The notes beneath the pieces are model-generated. The model was not told the DNA's origin. It saw nothing but the letters and a program-made list of their open reading frames with translations, and searched no databases. Positions 42,402-50,398 of a stretch of DNA of 64,000 nucleotides are shown here, in pieces. The DNA comes from Halorussus rarus (lineage in GTDB: Archaea; Halobacteriota; Halobacteria; Halobacteriales; Haladaptataceae), in the NCBI RefSeq assembly GCF_003369835.1, contig NZ_QPMJ01000004.1, positions 124,001 to 188,000 on the forward strand. The letters run 5' to 3'. Within the stretch, counting starts at the first letter, position 1. Each line of letters begins with the position of its first letter. Position numbers and translations under genes: made by a program.

Positions 42402-43604
42402 TCAGGTGGGGTCGAACGCGTACGCCCGGTCGGCCGCGTCCGACCGCCGCGTCACGGCCAGCAGCGCCCCGTCGGCAACCGTCAGCCCGCCGGTCGGCGT
42501 GCCGGGGATATCGCGCTTCCACCGCGGTTTCGGCCCGTCGCTGAAGAGCCCGTCGCTCCCGCCGAGCGGGTAGGCGGCGAGGTAGCCGCCCTCCGAGTCG
42601 TCCTCGTGCTCGTCGCCGACGTAGAACGTGTCGCCGGCCGCGGCGGGGGCACAGCTGGCGCCGCCGGAGCGCGACCACCGCTTCTCGCCGTCCCGGAGGC
42701 CGATGCTCGCCGTCGATGAGAGGTTCGTCCCGACGACACGGGAGCCGGCCAGGAGCAAGTCGTTGGCGGTGAACGCCGCCCGCCACCGGCTCGTCCCGGC
42801 GTGGGAGCCGTTCTGGAGTCGGTAGACGTGGTCGCCGAACACCGAGACGAGGACCGATCCGCCGTCCTCTATCGCGAGGTCCTGGACGCCGCCCGCGACC
42901 CGGCGCCGCCAGAGCGGGTAGAACGCGTCGCCGTCGTCGTACAGCTCGTAGACCTGGCCGCCGTTCGTCCCGACGACGACCGTTATCCGGTCCGTCGCGA
43001 GCGCGGTGACCTCGCCGACCGCGTCGTAACTGCGCTCGACCGCGCCGTCGGCGACTCCGACGACGTACACGCGACCGGTGTCGTCGCCGGCGTAGACCCG
43101 CTTCCCGTTGTGGCTCGGCACGATTGCGGCCTGGACCGACCCGCGGGTCTCGACCGACCACCTGACGTCGCCGGTCTCGGCGTCGAGCGCCCAGACGCCG
43201 TCGTCGTCCGCGAAGCCGGCGTAGGCGGTCCGCTCGTGGACCGTGGGCGAGCACGCCCACGACTGGTCGGAGGGCGAGAACGACCACAGTTCGTCGCCGG
43301 TCGTCAGGTCGAGCGCGACGAGGCCGTCGATGGCCGGCACGAAGGCGGTCCCGTCGGCGACCACCGGCCGGCCGTTCGCGCCGGGGATCTCCACCTGCCA
43401 GCGCTCGGTGACGCCGGTCCGCGGGGCGACGGCGTCCCGACTGTAGGCGGCCGACCAGCGGTCGTAGTCGGGAAATCGCCACTCGGTCGCGTCGTCTGTT
43501 CCGGGAGAGAACGACGCGTCGGTGTCTCCCCGGCCCGTACAGCCCGCGAGGGCCGCGCTGCCGGCGGCGGCGACGGCGAGGAACTGCCTGCGTGAGGAGG
43601 GCAT
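42402..43604 (-). CDS. Tat lipoprotein with PQQ-like beta-propeller repeats
   Basis: A 400-residue protein. The N-terminus R-R-Q-F-L-A-V-A-A-A-G-S-A-A-L-A-G-C is a twin-arginine lipoprotein signal. The rest contains repeats of the PQQ-enzyme/BamB type (G-L-V-A-L-D-L-T-T-G-D-E-L-W-S-F; G-V-W-A-L-D-A-E-T-G-D-V-R-W-S), about seven blades. No PQQ-enzyme catalytic residues are evident, so it is probably a structural or binding protein on the outer face of the membrane. It converges with the zinc-finger gene and lies after the cox operon on the same strand. Confidence 0.83.
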   Translation of the reverse strand: MPSSRRQFLAVAAAGSAALAGCTGRGDTDASFSPGTDDATEWRFPDYDRWSAAYSRDAVAPRTGVTERWQVEIPGANGRPVVADGTAFVPAIDGLVALDLTTGDELWSFSPSDQSWACSPTVHERTAYAGFADDDGVWALDAETGDVRWSVETRGSVQAAIVPSHNGKRVYAGDDTGRVYVVGVADGAVERSYDAVGEVTALATDRITVVVGTNGGQVYELYDDGDAFYPLWRRRVAGGVQDLAIEDGGSVLVSVFGDHVYRLQNGSHAGTSRWRAAFTANDLLLAGSRVVGTNLSSTASIGLRDGEKRWSRSGGASCAPAAAGDTFYVGDEHEDDSEGGYLAAYPLGGSDGLFSDGPKPRWKRDIPGTPTGGLTVADGALLAVTRRSDAADRAYAFDPT

Positions 43605-43749
43605 CGCCCGAAGGATTCCACCGGAGAAGCAAAATCTTTGTGACACGCCGAGGCCGAATCCGAGCCGCGATGCGGACCGGTCCCGCCCAGAGCGGAACGG
43701 TCCAGTTCCGCGACGGTCGAATCGGCGCGGGGACCGGAGTCCCGGCCCC

Positions 43750-44013
43750 TCAGAGTATCGAGTAGGCTGCCGCGGTCGTCAGCGCCAGCGCCGCTAACAG
43801 GCCGACGAACATCGTGAACGATACCGACCGGGGCTCCCACTTGAGGTGCTGGTAGTACCACGCGACCATCACCGCCTTCACGAACGACAGCGCGATGATG
43901 ACCCAGAACGCGGTCCAGTACGGCAGGCCGCCCGACTGTTCGACGAGCAGCTGGACGGTCGCGAAGGCGAACAGTACGACGTATATCGCGGTGTAGAGTT
44001 TGAGTCGTGTCAT
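43750..44013 (-). CDS. Cytochrome oxidase subunit IV-type small membrane protein
   Basis: An 87-residue protein with three hydrophobic segments. The pattern L-Y-T-A-I-Y-V-V-L-F-A-F-A-T-V-Q, then V-K-A-V-M-V-A-W-Y-Y-Q-H-L-K-W-E, is the prokaryotic CtaF/CyoD-like subunit IV signature. It starts 2 nt after the stop of the I+III fusion gene and is the last gene of the operon subunit II - I+III - IV. It probably stabilises the oxidase. Confidence 0.85.
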   Translation of the reverse strand: MTRLKLYTAIYVVLFAFATVQLLVEQSGGLPYWTAFWVIIALSFVKAVMVAWYYQHLKWEPRSVSFTMFVGLLAALALTTAAAYSIL

Positions 44014-44015
44014 GG

Positions 44016-46607
44016 TCACAGGATGTAGAACAGCGGGAACAGGAACAGCCACACGATGTCCACGAAGTGCCAGTACAGCCCGAAGTACTCGACCGGCCGG
44101 TCGTCGTCGAGGTACGCGCCGTTCCACGCCCGCACCAGGAGGTAGAGCGTGACCACCAGCCCCGCGATGACGTGGAGCCCGTGCAACCCGGTGGTCAGGT
44201 AGAACGTCGACGAGGCCACGTTCGTGCCGATGTCCCAGCCCTGCGGGAACGCCTCGGTGTGGACGTGGAACAGGTGGAGCCACTCCAGAGCCTTGTTGAC
44301 GAGGAACGCGACCCCGAGCACGAACGTCGTCGCCAGCGACGCGACGAGTCCGAGTCGGCTCCCCTTCTCGGCGGCCACCAGCGCGAGAACGACCGTGAAA
44401 CTGCTCGTCAGCAGGATGTAGGTGTTGATGAGCCCCGGCAGCGGGACGTGGGCCGCGGGAATCAGGTGGTGCCAGTCGGTCCACCCCTCTGCGACCCGGA
44501 TGAAGGCGTACGAGCCGATGAACGCCCCGAACAGCACCACGTCGCTGGCCAGGAACAGCCACATGCCGAGCTTGGTGTTCTCGACGGCCTCGAACGGCCA
44601 GCTCTCGCCGAACGGCTCGGTCAGCCCGTGGAACTCCTCGCCGGCCATCCGGACCAGGGTCCACAGGAGCGCAAGCAGGCCGCCGACCGTCAGCGCGAGG
44701 TAGCCCGCGCCTTCGAGCCCGGCGGGATAGCTCGCGTCCTGCATCCCCGACATGCCGAGCAGCAGCACGAACGACGCGATTCCGATGGCGAACGGCCAGA
44801 TGCTGGCGTGGCTCTCGGACTCGGACTCCTCGCCCGCGACCGCGGCGGCCTCGACGTCGGCCTCGATCGCTCCGCCGTCGGAGGCGGTCCGCGGGTCGGG
44901 GTCGCCGGGCTCGCGCTCTCCTCCGTTCGCGACGCCCGCGCCCGGCCGGAACTCGAGCGACCCGCTGGAGAACGACGGCCGGCCGGGGAAGTTCTCCAGC
45001 GGCGGCGGCGAGGGGACGGCCCACTCGGTCGTGGTCGAGTACCGCCAGGGGTTGTCGCCGGCCTCCTCGCCCGACCACAGGCTGACCGCGAGGTTGTAGA
45101 ACATCACCAGGAACGACGCGCCGAGGACGAACCCGCCCACGGTCGCCAGCTGGTGCAGGCCGACGAACGCCTCGGGGTAGACGAAGTCCCGGCGGGGCGT
45201 CTCCCACGCGATGAACATCGGGAAGTACAGGAGATTGAAGCCGACGAAGTACAGCGCGAAGTGGACCTTCCCGAGGAACTCGTCGTACATCTTCCCGGTC
45301 ATCTTCGGGTACCAGTAGTAGAGACCCCCGACGAGCGCGGTGACCCCGCCCACCATCACGTAGTGGAAGTGGGCGACGACCCAGTAGGTGCCGCGGAACT
45401 CGTAGTCGAGCACGACCGCACCGAGGAACACGCCCGTGATGCCCCCGAGGATGAACAGGATGAGCGCGCCGAACGAGAACAGGAACGGCGTGGTGAACCG
45501 GACCTTCCCCTTGACGGTGGTGTAGATGAGCGCGAACACCATCAGGTCGAACGGCAGCGAGATGCCGATGGTGGTCGCCATGAACAGCGTCTTGATCTGG
45601 AGGTTGATGCTGGTCAGGAACATGTGGTGCATCCAGACCAGGAAGCTCTGGAGCGCGACCAGCACCATCGCGGCGATGAACCACTTCCGGCCGACGAGCC
45701 GCCGTCCGGTGAACGTCTGGAAGCACTCGGCCATCACGCCGAGCGCCGGGAAGAAGACGATGTACACCTCGGGGTGGCCGAAGAACCAGAACAGGTGGGC
45801 CCACAGCAGCGACCCGGCGTGACCCGTGGCCGCGAAGTACTGGGTGCCCAGCAGGCGGTCGGCCGACAGTATCATCAGCGCCGCCAGCAGCGCCGCGAAC
45901 GCGAACAGCATCATCCAGGTCGTCAGCAGGATGGTCCACGTGAACAGCGGCATCCGCCGGAGGGTCAGCCCCTCGGCGCGCATCCGGTGCATCGTCGTCA
46001 GGAAGTTCACCGACCCGACGGTCACCGAGGCGGTGAACATCAGGAGCGCCAGCACCGCGGTGCTCGCGCCGATGTTCGGGGTGTACACCGGGAGGTTCAG
46101 CGGCGCGTACATCGTCCAGCCCCCCGCGAAGGTGCTGCCCTGGAAGAACGAGACGCCAAGCAGGACGCCCGAGAACAGGTAGAGCCAGTACGACAGCGCG
46201 TTCAGCCGCGGGAACGCGAGGTCCTTCGCACCGATCTGGAGCGGGACCACGTAGTTGGCGAACCCGAACGCGAACGGCGAGAGGAACCAGAAGATCATGA
46301 TGAGGCCGTGGGCCGAGACGGCCTGGTTGTACTGGAGCGGTTCGAGCAGGCCCGCGCCCGGCGTCCAGAGCTGGAGCCGCATCAACAGTGCGAGCACGCC
46401 GCCGAACACCAGGAAGAACAGCGCCGTGACGGTGTAGAGCACGCCGACGTCCTTGTGGTTGGTCGTGACCAGCCACCGCTTGACGCTGCCGGGGTCGGGC
46501 AGGTCGTGGTGGTGGTCGGCGCCGTGGGACGCGTCGGCGTAGCCGCCGTCCGACGCCGCGCCGCCGTCGGCTGGCGCGCCACCGTCGCGTACGTCCTCGT
46601 CGCTCAT
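44016..46607 (-). CDS. Heme-copper oxidase subunit I+III fusion with altered K-channel residues
   Basis: An 863-residue fusion. Residues about 45-545 are subunit I with heme ligand S-A-H-G-L-I-M, G-H-P-E-V-Y (E280), W-M-H-H-M-F and V-A-H-F-H-Y. Residues 600-863 are a complete subunit III (M-W-L-F-L-A-S-D-V-V-L-F through Y-W-H-F-V-D-I-V-W-L-F). The D-channel Asp is kept in G-A-K-D-L-A-F-P-R-L-N. At the K-channel, canonical V-P-T-G-x-K-x-F aligns with L-P-F-D-L-M-V-F: Thr becomes F353 and Lys becomes M356. It is in an operon with subunits II (4-nt overlap) and IV. It reduces O2; how it takes up K-channel protons is open. Confidence 0.9.
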   Translation of the reverse strand: MSDEDVRDGGAPADGGAASDGGYADASHGADHHHDLPDPGSVKRWLVTTNHKDVGVLYTVTALFFLVFGGVLALLMRLQLWTPGAGLLEPLQYNQAVSAHGLIMIFWFLSPFAFGFANYVVPLQIGAKDLAFPRLNALSYWLYLFSGVLLGVSFFQGSTFAGGWTMYAPLNLPVYTPNIGASTAVLALLMFTASVTVGSVNFLTTMHRMRAEGLTLRRMPLFTWTILLTTWMMLFAFAALLAALMILSADRLLGTQYFAATGHAGSLLWAHLFWFFGHPEVYIVFFPALGVMAECFQTFTGRRLVGRKWFIAAMVLVALQSFLVWMHHMFLTSINLQIKTLFMATTIGISLPFDLMVFALIYTTVKGKVRFTTPFLFSFGALILFILGGITGVFLGAVVLDYEFRGTYWVVAHFHYVMVGGVTALVGGLYYWYPKMTGKMYDEFLGKVHFALYFVGFNLLYFPMFIAWETPRRDFVYPEAFVGLHQLATVGGFVLGASFLVMFYNLAVSLWSGEEAGDNPWRYSTTTEWAVPSPPPLENFPGRPSFSSGSLEFRPGAGVANGGEREPGDPDPRTASDGGAIEADVEAAAVAGEESESESHASIWPFAIGIASFVLLLGMSGMQDASYPAGLEGAGYLALTVGGLLALLWTLVRMAGEEFHGLTEPFGESWPFEAVENTKLGMWLFLASDVVLFGAFIGSYAFIRVAEGWTDWHHLIPAAHVPLPGLINTYILLTSSFTVVLALVAAEKGSRLGLVASLATTFVLGVAFLVNKALEWLHLFHVHTEAFPQGWDIGTNVASSTFYLTTGLHGLHVIAGLVVTLYLLVRAWNGAYLDDDRPVEYFGLYWHFVDIVWLFLFPLFYIL

Positions 46608-47410
46608 GCGACCACCCGCTGCGGATTCGCTACCTGCCCGGTCCGGGCGCTACCCGCGACTGACGGCGCGTCGAGCGCGGAACTGTTCGACGACGACTCG
46701 TTCTGGCTCGTGGTGTTCGCGTACCAGGACTCGTACTCGTCGGGCTCCATCACCACGACCTCGGCGGTCATGTACGAGTGGCCCCGGCCGCAGAGCTCGA
46801 AGCACCGGGCCTCGTAGGTCCCGGTCTCGTTCGTCTCGAGCCAGGTGTCGGTCCGCTGACCCGGAATCGCGTCGGTCTTCACTCGCAACCCGGGCACCCC
46901 GAACGTGTGGAACACGTCGTCGGAGGTGACGTTGAGACGGACCGTCTCGCCCGCGGGTACGCGCAACGTGCTGGCGGTGTGGCCGTTGGGGTAGACGAAC
47001 TCCCAGCCGAACCGGAAGCCGACCACCTCGACCTCGAGTCCCCGCTCGCCCTCGCCGGGCGAGTCGGCCTCCACGTACAGCAGCGTCCCGTAGGTCCACG
47101 CGATGAGCGAGACCACGATCACCGTGCTGAGGCCGAACGAGACGAACAGCTTCCGCCCGCCACCGCCGCCGGACGGCAGTTCGCCCAGATCGGGAACGTC
47201 GTCGTCGACCGACCGGCCGTCTCCGTCGCGGTACTTGTAGGCGTTGTACACCATGTAGCCGATGACGACGACGCCGACGAGCGTCCCCAGAACCAGGAAC
47301 ACCGTGAATATTCGTTGGAACACCTCTACTCTCGTCCCCTTCGGGATTATCCCGGACTGGGCCGGGAAGGCGCGAACGGCGACGAGTAACGCTCCGGCCA
47401 ACTGAACCAT
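46604..47410 (-). CDS. Cytochrome oxidase subunit II with CuA site
   Basis: A 268-residue protein with an N-terminal export-like helix, two membrane helices (about residues 30-56 and 84-108) and a C-terminal cupredoxin domain. The CuA ligands are present: V-F-H-T-F-G-V-P and C-F-E-L-C-G-R-G-H-S-Y-M. It accepts electrons from a soluble or membrane-bound donor (halocyanin or cytochrome c type) and passes them to subunit I. The ATG at 47410 begins the operon; its stop overlaps the next ATG. The C-terminal Ser/Asn tail is unusual but common in halophile surface domains. Confidence 0.9.
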   Translation of the reverse strand: MVQLAGALLVAVRAFPAQSGIIPKGTRVEVFQRIFTVFLVLGTLVGVVVIGYMVYNAYKYRDGDGRSVDDDVPDLGELPSGGGGGRKLFVSFGLSTVIVVSLIAWTYGTLLYVEADSPGEGERGLEVEVVGFRFGWEFVYPNGHTASTLRVPAGETVRLNVTSDDVFHTFGVPGLRVKTDAIPGQRTDTWLETNETGTYEARCFELCGRGHSYMTAEVVVMEPDEYESWYANTTSQNESSSNSSALDAPSVAGSARTGQVANPQRVVA

Positions 47411-47505
47411 GGGTGGTGATAACACGCTTCATATACTTATTGGTTCCCCACTATTTTATGTTACATAGAGCAACGCTTATCCCTTGGTGTGTGGTAACTA
47501 CAGAC
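47411..47505. promoter_or_regulatory. Divergent AT-rich promoter region between the cox operon and a membrane-protein gene
   Basis: A 95-nt spacer. CATATACTTATT (about 47430-47441) fits a TATA element for the minus-strand cox operon, and CTATTTTATG (about 47452-47461) or GCTTATCCC (about 47475-47483) for the plus-strand gene. Shared regulation is likely given the distance. Confidence 0.5.
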
Positions 47506-48036
47506 ATGGATGGGGAGGAGACCGAGTTCACGACGGAACTGCCCGGCGAGTCGACCGAGACCGCGGAACCGGACTTCGACCACCTCTGGGGTATCATCAC
47601 CGACGGGTTCATCGGCGCGGTCGGGGGCCTGGTCGGGACCGGGTCGCTGACGGTGGGTCTGCTCATCGCCGCCTCGCTCGGCGCGTTCGACATCAACGAG
47701 TTCGCCACCCTCGCCGAACTCACCGGCCTCGACGCCCTGTTCGCGGCGAACCCGCCCGCGGTCGGCTACGTGCTGTTCCTGCTGACCGGGATGGTGATGT
47801 GGCCGCTGCTGTTCGCGTCCATCGGGTCGTACCTGCCGGGCGACCGGTACGCGATAAAGGGCCTCCCGTTCGGGTTCGTGCTCTGGACCGGGTTCGCACC
47901 CGCGTTCTACGTCGACTACACCGGGCTGACGATGGCGTTGTACCTGGTGCTGACGCTCGGTGCGCACTTCTCGTACGGGTTCACGCTCGGGGCGGTGTTC
48001 GACTACCTCGGCGACAGGCCCGAGACGCTGGTGTAG
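47506..48036 (+). CDS. Membrane protein divergent from the cox operon (DUF6789-like)
   Basis: A 176-residue protein with an acidic cytoplasmic start (M-D-G-E-E-T-E-F-T-T-E-L-P-G-E) and four hydrophobic segments. G-V-x-G-x-x-G-T-like glycine spacing in the first helix (F-I-G-A-V-G-G-L-V-G-T-G-S) is a feature of a family that I recall next to haloarchaeal oxidase genes. No metal ligands. The role is unknown, possibly oxidase assembly. It is transcribed divergently from the subunit II gene out of a shared 95-nt promoter region. Confidence 0.75.
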   Translation: MDGEETEFTTELPGESTETAEPDFDHLWGIITDGFIGAVGGLVGTGSLTVGLLIAASLGAFDINEFATLAELTGLDALFAANPPAVGYVLFLLTGMVMWPLLFASIGSYLPGDRYAIKGLPFGFVLWTGFAPAFYVDYTGLTMALYLVLTLGAHFSYGFTLGAVFDYLGDRPETLV

Positions 48037-48142
48037 GCCGGGCCCGACCGATTCCGCCGGCGCGCCCCGCCCTCGGGACGCCCTCGGACCCCCCGAAGAC
48101 GTTCGGCGCAACGCACCTGGTGGTCTCCCTCGTTGCTCCGGT

Positions 48143-48298
48143 ATGGACACGGCGGCTCTCGGACTCGTCTTCGGCATCGTCGGCCTCGCGGTCGGACTCG
48201 CCCTCGGCGACGCGGCGACAGCGACGCTCGGGGGGATTTTCGGATTCTTCGGCGGGAAGGTCGCCGACAGCCTGTCGAGAACGGTCGCGGCCGAGTGA
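48143..48298 (+). CDS. Small glycine-zipper membrane protein
   Basis: A 51-residue protein, nearly all membrane: G-L-V-F-G-I-V-G-L-A-V-G-L-A-L-G-D-A-A-T-A, then G-G-I-F-G-F-F-G-G-K-V-A-D. The G-x-x-x-G pattern suggests tight helix packing or oligomers. The ATG at 48143 is the first in frame with protein-like sequence. It lies between the membrane-protein gene at 47506 and the convergent subunit I gene, so it may be a small accessory subunit. Confidence 0.58.
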   Translation: MDTAALGLVFGIVGLAVGLALGDAATATLGGIFGFFGGKVADSLSRTVAAE

Positions 48299-48340
48299 TC
48301 GCCTCGGCCGCCGTCGAGTCGGCGGGTCGCGACGTGTCGA

Positions 48341-50080
48341 CTACTCCTCCTCGCCCGATTCGCCGCCGTCCGCGAGCGCGGTCTCGACCTTCCGCTCGAA
48401 CCACGCCCACTCCTTGGTTTTGAGGCCGTCCTCCTCGAGGCTCCACGGGTCGGGGTCCTCGACCCGCGGCCCCTCCAGCCACGACTGGACCACGTTCCAG
48501 AGGAAGACGAGCTGGCCGAGCGCGAGCAGGTACACGCCGAGCGTCGCGACCTGGTGGAGGTCCGCGAAGTAGGCGGCCGGGCCGACCGTCAGGTCGTAGC
48601 CCGCGTACCGGCGGGGCATGCCGCCGTAGCCCAGCAGGATCATCGGGAAGAAGGTGACGTTGGTGCCGACCATCGACAGCCAGAAGTGCCACTTCGCCAG
48701 CGTCCGCTGGTACCACCGGCCGGTGTAGAGCGGGAACCAGTAGTAGACGGCGGCGAACACCGCGAACGCGATGCCGCCCATGATGACGTAGTGGAAGTGC
48801 GCGACGACGTGGTACGTGTCGTGGAGCACGAGGTCGACCGGAATCGCCGCCTCGAACACGCCGGTCACGCCGCCGACGATGAAGTTCGCCACGAAGCCGA
48901 CGCAGAACAGCATCGGCGCGGTGAGCCGGACGCGTCCGTTCCACATGGTGGTGATCCAGTTGAAGGTCTTGACCGCGCTCGGCACCGCGATGGCGATGGA
49001 GACCGCCATGAAGCTGGCCCGGACTCGCGGGTCGATGCCCGTCGCGAACATGTGGTGGGCCCAGACGCCGAACGAGAGCACGCCCAGCGCGAGCGTCGAG
49101 TAGACGACGAACTTGAACCCGAACAGCTTCCGACCAGCGAATCGCGGGAGAATCAGGCTCACGAGCCCCATCGGCGGCAGCACCAGGATGTACACCTCGG
49201 GGTGGCCGAAGAACCAGAACAGGTGCTGCCACAGCAGCGGACCGCCGCCTTCGACGGCGAAGAAGGCGGTTCCGAAATTCCTGTCCAGCAGCAGCATCAC
49301 GAGCGCGCTGCCCAGCAGCGGGAACGAGAACAGGATCTGGCCAGACTGGACCAGCACGGTCCAGGAGAACAGGTCGAGGTTCTCCCAGCCGACGTCCTCG
49401 CCGCGCTCGGCGATGATGGTCGCGATGAAGTTGATCGCCCCCATCGTCGCCGACACGCCCGAGAGATGCAACCCGAGCAGCATCAGGTCGACGCCGGGAT
49501 TGGCCTGCTCGACGGAGAGCGGCGGGTACATCGTCCACGCGGTCTGGGCGCCCGAGACGTCGCCGACGAACGGCCCCAGCAGGACGCCGCCCCAGATGAG
49601 CAGGGCCGCGGGCGGGAGGAGCCAGAACGCAATGGCGTTGATCCGGGGGAACGCCATGTCGTCGGCGCCGATCAGCAGCGGAATGAGGTAGTTCGAGATC
49701 GACGCCAGTATCGGCGTCCCGAACAGGAACAGCATCGTGATGCCGTGGGTGGTCATCAGCGCGTTGTAAAAGTTCGCTCCCAGCAGGTCGACCGGCGGGG
49801 TCACGAGTTCGGTCCGCATCAGCAGGACGGCGATGCCGCCCCACGCGAACGAGACGAGCGCGAAGACCCCGTAGAGCAGGCCGACGTCCTTGTGGTCGAC
49901 CGTGGTCAGCCACCGAATCAGTCCCGAGGGTTTCTCCGTCAGCGTCCCGGTCGCCTCCGCGCCGGACTGGCCGCCGGCCGGCGCGTAGGAGTGCCAATCC
50001 TCCAGCCTCGCGACCCACCAGCCGACCCCGACCAGCAGGAGGCCCATCGCCACTGCGAGGGTCGGTCGAAGCGCTACCAT
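48341..50080 (-). CDS. Heme-copper oxidase subunit I, stand-alone gene (second copy)
   Basis: A 579-residue A-family subunit I, a close paralogue of the protein at 22516-24324. Ligands and channel residues are intact: T-H-G-I-T-M, G-A-D-D-M-A-F-P-R-I-N, G-H-P-E-V-Y, W-A-H-H-M-F, V-P-S-A-V-K-T-F and V-A-H-F-H-Y. The N-terminal helix ends L-E-D-W-H-S-Y-A-P. The C-terminus has the same L-E-E-D-G-L-K-T-K-E-W-A-W-F-E-R-K as its paralogue, a feature not found in the I+III fusion. The ATG at 50080 aligns with the start of the paralogue; one nine bases upstream is also possible. No subunit II of its own is near, but the subunit II gene is 1 kb away. Confidence 0.92.
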   Translation of the reverse strand: MVALRPTLAVAMGLLLVGVGWWVARLEDWHSYAPAGGQSGAEATGTLTEKPSGLIRWLTTVDHKDVGLLYGVFALVSFAWGGIAVLLMRTELVTPPVDLLGANFYNALMTTHGITMLFLFGTPILASISNYLIPLLIGADDMAFPRINAIAFWLLPPAALLIWGGVLLGPFVGDVSGAQTAWTMYPPLSVEQANPGVDLMLLGLHLSGVSATMGAINFIATIIAERGEDVGWENLDLFSWTVLVQSGQILFSFPLLGSALVMLLLDRNFGTAFFAVEGGGPLLWQHLFWFFGHPEVYILVLPPMGLVSLILPRFAGRKLFGFKFVVYSTLALGVLSFGVWAHHMFATGIDPRVRASFMAVSIAIAVPSAVKTFNWITTMWNGRVRLTAPMLFCVGFVANFIVGGVTGVFEAAIPVDLVLHDTYHVVAHFHYVIMGGIAFAVFAAVYYWFPLYTGRWYQRTLAKWHFWLSMVGTNVTFFPMILLGYGGMPRRYAGYDLTVGPAAYFADLHQVATLGVYLLALGQLVFLWNVVQSWLEGPRVEDPDPWSLEEDGLKTKEWAWFERKVETALADGGESGEEE

Positions 50081-50250
50081 GTGGGCCACCTTCTCGGGAT
50101 ACCGCCGTGGAACTTGTCCGGCACATGTTCGGTCGGTTCACGTACCCGTTTCGCGCAGGGCCTCTCGAGCGGGACTCCGGATAAAATTCTGTATACCAAA
50201 ATATGATTTATGAGTCCTGCCGGCGACGCGGCCGTATTTCCCGTGGGTCT

Positions 50251-50271
50251 AACGGACTCCACCAGTCCGTT
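50251..50271. repeat. Perfect 8-nt inverted repeat upstream of the recombinase-like gene
   Basis: Arms AACGGACT (50251-50258) and AGTCCGTT (50264-50271) around CCACC. It lies 11 nt before a TATA-like AATTATAAGC (50282-50291). It could be an operator for the gene at 50399 or a member of the palindrome family seen at 10165-10183. Confidence 0.68.
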
Positions 50272-50398
50272 GCCCCCATAGAATTATAAGCGAAGCGTGA
50301 GAAGCGGCGAAGCGTCCGAAAATGCCGCGCTTGAAATCCGGTACCGGCGCAGTTCCCGGCCTTCCCCGTCCGAGAAACGTCCCGAGGAGGGTCCGGCC

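Noticed and set aside
43750-46476. Minus-strand frame of 908 codons that includes subunit IV
   Set aside because: Only its last 87 codons are a real protein; the rest overlaps the fusion gene in the wrong frame.
44007-46817. 936-codon plus-strand open frame
   Set aside because: Antisense to the oxidase I+III fusion; GC-rich DNA keeps it open by chance.
48341-50080. Considered as an assembly duplicate of the subunit I gene at 22516
   Set aside because: The proteins differ at many positions throughout and have different termini, so they are true paralogues.
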